From Dama dama (taxonomy: Eukaryota > Chordata > Mammalia > Artiodactyla > Cervidae): a DNA stretch of 64,000 nt. Within the stretch, counting starts at the first letter, position 1, and every line of letters starts with the position of its first letter. The DNA is taken from the NCBI RefSeq assembly GCF_033118175.1, contig NC_083699.1, positions 49,387,001 to 49,451,000 of the forward strand. Direction: 5' to 3'. Below the pieces are notes generated by a model, which worked only from the letters and a program-made list of their open reading frames with translations, was not told where the DNA came from and searched no databases. Both the position numbers and the translations under genes were made by a program. Shown here in pieces: positions 26,001 through 35,000 of this stretch.

Positions 26001-29000
26001 ACACACACTTTGAAGCTGCCTGCTGGTTTTCTGGGCCCTTTCTGGGAATGATCCAGACTCAATATGGTTGATTACTGCTCTCTCTGTGTGCAGAAAGGAA
26101 CACATACCCCTTTGTCTCTCTCAAGGCACAAATCAGATTTTACAGCTCATCAGGAGACCTACTCTTGATTTTCTACAGAAAATGACAGCTTACTATTTCA
26201 CATGTCACTGATTCTACTTCTGGTTCAATGCAGGCACCTAGAAATGATTGTCCACAATTTTTCTAAGTGTCTTCCAATAGGACCTTACTGTAGTTCTAGA
26301 TTTCCTCTGAATGCATATTGAATAGAGATCTCTAAGTCTATAAATGGCCATCTTATCAACCCCAGGCCTCCCTCTTTGAGCCTCAACTGTGGATATAAAA
26401 CAATGGGTTGGGACTAACTCTGGGAGATTTGAGAGTCTGGGAGGTCTGAAGACCAATTTGATGATGATTTAGTTCAGTTCATCAAGTGATAGATTCATTC
26501 CATTTTTAGCACATCTGCTTCAGCAAGATCTGAAATGCGTGCTGGTAACCAGGGTGTTGACGTAGCAGTAGTAAATATTTTTACAGAAACTACAAAGGAA
26601 AATGAGACAACCATATCAGATGCCATTAGAAAAGCGATTACTACACAAACAAGTAACTTTTCAGGATATGACCGTAAGTATTAAATAATTTTATTCAACA
26701 TTTACCTGAAGACCTATCTACATTTTCTATTATAAATAGAAGTAAATTTTTATAAGTAAATTTTTTGCTTTACTTGTGAAGGGGGCCAGAAGAACTGGAT
26801 AATTGAATCCACAGACATCTCTGAGTTTTCTCTGAACCTGTCCTTTCTTCCTCCCTCCCTTTCCCCAGTCACTTGACTTCTGCTCATTTATAACCATCCC
26901 CTAAGTCATCAAACTGACTAGTTTCTTCCTCTTCTTCGAAGGTAGCCTTGGATAAATAGCCTCTGGACTGGGGAAGATGAAGAAAGGAGGAAAACAAGAG
27001 AGCTCTATACCAAGTTACAGCTTTCCAAATGCTTATAGAAAGTTTACCTACACAATTTCCCCTTTAGGCAGATGCACATGCCCACAGGAGAGCTGTAACA
27101 GTTCACTTTTGCTGTTTTATAAACTCACCAACCAGGCCTGGCCTTTCTATGAGCCCCTGTGACATGGAAAACACACACACTCTTTATTTGCTCATTTTTA
27201 ATTTTTAACGCTTTGCTCTTTGTAATTGGATTTTTGCTGTTGTTGTTTTGGGTTTTGCTTGTCACAAGCCTGAACTCATTTGGGACTCTGGACTGTCATG
27301 CTTTTAATATTCCACCTTTGGTTTCAGGACTTTCTTTTTATATTTTGTTTATGTCTCTCCTCTGAGAACTTCCTGTGCAAACCATGCCAGTTTCTTAAAT
27401 CACCTGGGCTTCTCCCACTTTTTTTTTTTTTTAATAGTTCATTGGGGGTCATTTGCAGCTGCACAGTTAGGATTACATTTTCTTTTTTTTTTTTCATTTA
27501 TTTTTATTAGTTGGAGGCTAATTACCTCACAACATTTCAGTGGGTTTTGTCATACATTGACATGAATCAGCCATGGAGTTACGTGTATTCCCCATCCCGA
27601 TCCCCCCTCCCACCTCCCTCTCCACCCGATTCCTCTGGGTCTTCCCAGTGTACCAGGCCCGAGCACTTGTCTCATGCATAGGATTACATTTTCAAAGCTT
27701 CTTACTTTCCTGAACTGTTTTCATTTTCCAGAGTCTCATACCATGGAACTATACCTTAGCATTTCTGAACATTTCAATATTTACTCTCTCAAAGACATAC
27801 TCCTGTTTCTGGCTATCACTTGGTCCTTGTCTTCCAAGGAACCAGTCACTTCTACCTGCCAATAAATTTCTCCTTGGGGGTCAGAATTTGGTCCAGAGTA
27901 GCAATTCATGTAGTCAGAATAGCTATACCTGCCTGGAAGATGAAATTGTCAGCAGGGCAAGACGAAATCTTACTGTACACCTTGCTTTTGGCTAGATGAG
28001 ATTTCTAGCAAGTGTGAGGAAGTTGAGAGTCCTGATCAGCTTGGGGATTGACCACTCATAATGGTCATCAAATGAAAATATCCAGTGTGTTCTTCAAGAT
28101 AAAGTTAGGGTTCTCTTTGCAGTTCTCTCATTTGGCTCTACTTGAACTGCCTTAGCTCTGAGCCTGGCAGACTTGAAACCATCGGCCTCAGCTCTAAGAA
28201 CTGCTCTTTTTGACAACTCCTCTTGGCATCTCTCCACTCTGAGACCAGGCATGTGCTCTCAGATACATTAACAGATTATCAAATGATGCCAGCTAAAGAC
28301 GGCCACAGGAGCACGAACCGCCCAGCATGTGGAAGGGAGAGCTAAAAACTTTTAGAGAAAAACACCTTTTGCTGCTCTCTCATTTCAGCTGCAAAGACAG
28401 AGTCTGTCTTCTGTGTCAACAGTTGTAAAATCTCTTTCTCTGAGTTTTTATTTAGAGGCATTTTCAAACAGCAGGCGATAAAGGAAGTTTAGTTACAGGC
28501 TTGGGATGTTTGGAAGAGAGTAACTGCATATCTTCTACCTGCTCCTATTCTCTCCCCCTAATCTATTCTCAGATTCATCTTTTTGTCCCTAATGCCTTCC
28601 AATCTGTTTCTAGACTAACATTCTTAAAAGATGGTTTTCTTAAGGCCATGTTTCTGCTCAGAATCTACAACAGATTCTCAGACTTGTAGAATAAAAGTCA
28701 GTGGCCTTAACCTAGCCTTCTAACTCTGCCATACCAATGAATGAACAAAGGAACGATTATTTGTTGAGTCTCCTATAGTAGACACTTGCATTAGCCCCAT
28801 TTCACAGGTGGAAGGGACCTTGAACCCACCAAAAATCAAATGATTGAACAAAAAGCCTCCAGACAATCAACTGCAGAGCCACGAATTCTATTTTCTTCTA
28901 CCTCACCTCACTGCTTCTCTCCTGCCCAAGTACAGTCCCATCACTCCCAGACAACAATCGTTTCCTTCTTTTCATCTCTTGTTTACTTCACTTAGACTTT

Positions 29001-32000
29001 GCCTCGGACTATTAAAATCTTTCCTCTCTTTCAAGACGTAGCCCAATTTCCATCTTCTCCATGTTATCTTTAGCTATCTGAGCCCCTGAATTCCCATTGT
29101 ACTTAAAGTCTGTGCTACAAGTTGCTGGTTGCAACTTTCTATGGGTACAAACATGTAACTCTCTGAAGACGGGGTACAAAACTTATGCAGCTACTGTGTC
29201 CTTTGTGGAACCCAGCAAAGAGCTAGATGCAAAAGAGAATTTGAACATAATTCTACTGCATGGGATTGAATTAATTTTAATTGAATAATATAAGGAAATA
29301 TTTACAGAAGAGACCCACTGGGGAGCTGAATTTCAGAATCTTGGATTTTCATTGGTTGAATCCCAAAATGTGTTAAAAGGCAGTGATGACCACAATGGAA
29401 CAGGGTGTTTTCACAAGTTACCTTATCCATATTGTCTTGCTAAGTATGCTTTTAATTATTTGTGCCTCTCAGAGCAAGATCGGTGTGATTACTATGGTTG
29501 TAAAAAACCAAATGACCAAAATGACTGTGACAGTGGTTTACTATGTGAGTGCCAAGAGGGGCTGGTGAGACCAAACCCACAGATGCCTATGTGTGTTGGT
29601 AAGTGTTCCATCTGCTTCAAATGGTTCACCTCCTTCCCCTTTCCTTCTGCATTCTCACAAAGTACACACTTTCCTGCTCAAGCTTCCATGTGCATTTCAG
29701 AGTCTGAGGTATGTGAATTTTGGCTTTTGTCCTATGGGCCTGGAGGGGGCCTTGGGTAAGAGCTGGTGAGGAGGTCCATGTACCACTTCACAGCCACTGA
29801 GCGCCTAGTTTCACCCAGAAAAAGCAATGTAAAAAATTACATTCTGTGATGTGTCACATTGGGGTTGAAGAGGCTGTTTCTGAAAATTACCCAGAAATCA
29901 CTCTCTTTTGAAGCTTTGGGTCCAACGTGTTCTGAAACCTGCAATGAACAGAGAAAGAAGCAATGCCTAGTGATGAACAGCACGAGTGCTAACTGCATAT
30001 GCCTGCCAGGCTACAAGGAAGATAGTGAAGGGATTTGTCAAAAGTAAGAGAAATCACCCCTTTTTCATCTTTTCATCGCTAAGGCTAGGTGAAAAGGACA
30101 GAGCTTGTAATGTATGTATGAGTTTAGGTTTGGGAAGTTGGTTCACTGGCACAAGGTACAGAGCAGCACCACCAACATCATCAATTTTTGAACATTTACC
30201 TGTGTGCTGGGAACTACAATAGGTATTGCTTCTCAAATAACAACTTCAGGAATGTATTCATTCCCCCATTTTCAAGTGATAAAACCAAAGCTCAGAGAAT
30301 ATGAATGGCAAGTCCCTGCTCACACGGCAGCAAATAAGTAGCAGAGTGAGCCATGTGGTCTCATAGCTTGAGGGGTCCCACTAAGTGCTAGGCCTCTGGG
30401 AACAAGCTTCACCCAAACCGATGAATCCTCCCAGTGCTCTGAAGATGGAGCACTCAGATGGTAGCAAATGGAACCACACAGGATTGTATGCCATATCAGT
30501 CTTCCCGAGAGCCATGAAAGGTACTTACCTGGAAGATCAGGGTGCAGAAGGAAGAAAAGAGAAAGAGGAGACAGAACGGGGAGGAGACAATGAAAGAAGG
30601 ATGCATGGAAGACATGGAGGTCGGGTAGGAACTCTGACCTGCTTTCATAAGGTTCTTTACCACAGTTTCCTATTCCTTCTTATATTTTAGGTGTGCGTTT
30701 GGCTACAGTGGAATCAATTGTAAAGACTGTGAGTAGAAAAGTCTTGCTTTGTTATTAAGCTTCTGAGAAACAGACATTGACCACATTCAAAATTCTGTCC
30801 AGTCCCCCAAAGTCTCTGACTTTTTTCATAAAGAGAGAGAAAAATCTGCCTGGAGTTTGTCTTCTGGGTCAGGCCAGTCCATGCCCACCCTTAGGTCATA
30901 AGACTCTCGGTTATGGGAAACAATAGAACTCAGCCCAAGAGACAGGCTGGAACCCCTGGACTTGTCCCAGGCCAAAGAAGTTTGTCCCAACATTGTATTC
31001 ATTTCCTGCATTAGATTAAATATTCATTGTCTGCTACTAGAAAAGGTAAAGACCAGTATAATCCAAAAATGTTTATGTTCATAGTGGAGCAAAACTAGAA
31101 ACCAGACATTTAAATACTCAAATAATCTTTTTGTTTTACTAGTGTTTTTTAACAATTTTTTTCCTTTTTCCAAGTTTGGAATATGTTGTTGTAAATTCAG
31201 TTGCTTTGTTCCCTCCCATCCCCTACCCTCACCAGACTGGTACAATACTAACTGTATTATATTTAAAATTTTATATAATGAATTAAATGATCAATGACCC
31301 AAGGTGAAGGAAATATTTCTGTTCGTTTCCCAGCCAGCCACAAAAGTTAGTGATTAGAAATGCTTTTCTTTTCTACTGTATTTTTTGTGAGCCTGGGTTT
31401 GATAAGTCATTTCTTCCTTCTGAGCTTTCAGTGTCTCCACCTATAACATGAGAAATTTGGATCAGATGACCTTTGAGGCTTTTTTCAAGACTTAATGATC
31501 AATGGCCCCATGCATTCTGGTTAGTTAGAGGTGACATAAAGGGCAGTCATGGAGCAGGAAGAATCAAAGGTATCTAGAGCAGCACTGACCAGTAAAAATA
31601 CAACATGAGCTTCAGACTTAATTTCAGATTTTAAAAATTCTATGTAAATTTTTAAAAGTAAAGAGAAATAGGTGAAATTGATTTTTAATAAAATTTTATT
31701 TCACTCACTATATGGAAAATAGTATCATTTCAGCAGGCAATCAATATAAGAATTATTAGAGATATTTTGCAGTTTTTTCATACTATGTGTTTGAAATCTG
31801 CTGTGTACATTACACTGACATGCTACACCAGGATGACATTTTAAGTGCTCAGGAGCACTAGACAGAGCAGATCTAGAGGAGACTGAGTGGTAATGAACCT
31901 CCAGACTCTTCCCTCACCAATTACATCCAGCCTTTACCTGGCTCCTCTATTAGTGACAAATTTAACTCCAACGTAGTTCCCCTAAGTTTATCAGCAAAAT

Positions 32001-35000
32001 CAGTTATGGCAGCAGGCAAGGCAGCAGAGGTAAGGACCTCAGGTGAGTGGACCTCAAGTGAGATCCCACTCCCTATGAAGCCCAGGAAGGTCCTGCCACC
32101 ATGGCCTCCTTTGTCTTTATGGTCTTCTTTTGTCTGGCAAGTTTGTCTCTTCTGACTGAGTTCTAAAGACACTGTTGGGGGTGACGATGGACAGAGGGTT
32201 AAAGGAAGTGAGCCACCCACTCAATCCTGGCCCTGGAAGGGGGGTCATAGACCAGAGCCCCATTGTTTTCTTGGCACCTGTGCAGTAGATGGGGGGCTCT
32301 GCTTGGGGGAAGCTGTTCCTACTCTTCTCTTTTCCCTTTCAGCATTTCAGCTGATCCTCACAATCGTGGGCACCATTGCTGGCATCGTCATTCTTGGCAT
32401 GGTGATTACACTCATCGTCTCAATGAGGTATGGGACAAAGTGTCCTTTTCTTGGGTCACAGCCACCAGCACTACACTCTGGTTTCCAAACACACCCAGCC
32501 TTTCCCAGGCAAGAGCAGGAAAATAAGGCGAGACCTCTCTAATACCATTGACCTTTTATCGTCAGAACTTTCTTCTGATTCTATAAGCTACACACGATTC
32601 ACTAAAGAAAATAGAACATGTGTAAGAGAGCAAAATAAAAAAATCACCCACAAAACTCACCACCCTGAAACAACCAACATTTTGGAATATATCCTTCTAG
32701 GTTTTTGGCTACTGTTTAAAATGAATTTTGTATCTTTTGTGCTTTTAAATTTTTTGTTGAGGTTTGTTTTTGCTTAATACTATAATGTGACATCAGTGTT
32801 AGTTGCTCAGTAGTGTTTGACTCCTTGTGACCCCATGGACTGTAGCCCGCCAGGCTCCTCTATCCATGGGATTCTCCAAGAAAGAATAATGGAGTGGGTA
32901 GCTATTCCCTTCTCCAGGGGATCTTCCCAAGCCTGGGAATGAACCCAGGTCTCCTGCATTGTAGGCAGATTCTTCACCATCTGAGCCACCAGGGAAGCCT
33001 ATAAAGTGACATAGCAACCATTTTCTGATGTCATTAAAAATGCTTTGGGTAGTTTGGGATTTTTTTAGCATGAGCCACTCATTCTCCTTGGTTGCCCTAC
33101 AATAAACCTTTATTTAGGGCTTCCCTGTGGCTCAGATGGTAAAGCGTCTGCCTGCAATGCAGGAGACCCAGGTTCGGTCCCTGGGTCGGGAAGATCCCCT
33201 GGAGAAGGAAATTGCAGCCCACTCCAGTACTATTGCCTGAAAAACTCCATGGACTGTTGCCTACATGGACAGTCACCTGAGGAGTCCATGGAGTCGCAAA
33301 GAGTCGGACATGACTGAGGGACTTCATGACACGACGACGATGAAACCTTTATTTGCTCAGAAAAAAAAAAAAAAAAACTATTTTGTTGGCAATATTTAAC
33401 TCCATTGATATTGTCAAATATAATTTTCATCAAGTCACCCCTGCCCAGAATCTCACTGCAAATAGCCTAACACCCCTGGTGGCTCAGATGATAAAGAATA
33501 TGCCTACAGTGCAGGAGACCTGGGTTTGATCCCTGGGGCAGGAAGATCCCCTGGAGAAGGGCGTGGCAACCCACTCCAGTATTCTTGTCTGGAGAATCCT
33601 ATGGACAGAGGAGCCTGGCAGGCTACAGTCCATGGGGTCACAGAGTTGAACATGATGGAGTGACTAACACAAGGACAAAGATACCTCAGCTGAGCCTCCT
33701 GGGTTTTAAGGAGAAACATTATCTCTGCATGGTGTTTTTTCAGTTTGGTACCTTAAGTACCCTTTTAAAAAACTTAAGTAGGGTCCATTCATTCATTCTA
33801 CACTTAGATAAAGTTCCCTCCATTAACAGGGATGGAATGCTATCTTCTATTCCATTCTAGTTATGCCAAGTGAGGAGTCACTCTGATTTAAAAAAAAAAA
33901 AAAATGAAAAGCTACTTTTTAAAAGTAGCATTTGGCTCATAGCTTATATTTTGGCAAATAGGTTTTCTTGCACTGTAATATGAGAGGACAAATAGTTTTC
34001 ATTCCTAAAATATTTTGTTTCTTCTTTTTTTTTTTTCTCTTTCAGTTCATTTTGTTATTAACTCTTCCCCAGAGACTTGATTGCAAGGATGCCAAGCTGG
34101 GAACTGGGAACATGGCCTTCCCTTTCCCAGGGGGAGGGGGGCCAGGACATTCAGCTTCAGAGTAAGGCTGCCTCCTCCATGGTGGACTGGCTCACTGCCA
34201 TGGTCTCCAGGGCCCTCAGGAGCTGCAATAGAGCTTGTATCCCGGAAAACAGCCTTGGTTCTCAGTTCCCTCTTCCTGCTACAGAGCCTGGTTTTGCTCT
34301 TAGCTCAGCCTTGGATTCATTACTCCCGAAGCCCTCCAAGAATTAGAATGTCTTGTCCATTCCTGAGGGAAGGGAGACTCTTCTCAGCCACCTTAGACAG
34401 GAGTGTTGTCACAGGGAAGAACTCTGTGGTGGGCTAGGCTGGCTATCAGGGTCAGCAGATGAGTGGGTCTTCTTGTACAACACCCCAGTGTCTGAGAGTC
34501 ACCCTGGGACTGCCCTGTGGCCTTTACGGATGCCTCTGGCCCTACCACCCACTCTAACAGAGCAGCGCTGTGGGTGACTGTGGGCCAGAAGGAAAGAAGG
34601 GTCATGATCAGAGTTAACTGGTGCGGAGGCAAGTGCCTCCCTCACCTCAAATCTTTTCACTTGGCATTGAATGCTTACATTTGAGGTCCTTGAGGGCTCG
34701 CAGCAGATCCTGGGAAACTTCTATTTCTCCTTAAGACCTTTATGCCTTGAACTCATCTTATTCATTGAGGTGCTACTATAGAATTGACTTTGCTTGAATG
34801 AAAAACTGTATCACAAATCATCCTTTTTCTTTAACTTTTATTATCATTTCCATAAGTAATTCAAAGGCACACTGAAGAATACTAACATTACTAGCAAAAT
34901 GTAATATAATAGGCAGAATTATTAATAGATGGTAATGTTGGATCAGGGTAATGTTCTGGTTTTGATGGTTACATGGAGCTTATGAGGAGAGTCAGGGAAT

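Noticed and set aside
30385..30690. 101-codon frame before MUC13 exon 9
   Set aside because: Intronic, low-complexity Glu/Arg/Gly stretch that runs into the splice acceptor. No family resemblance.
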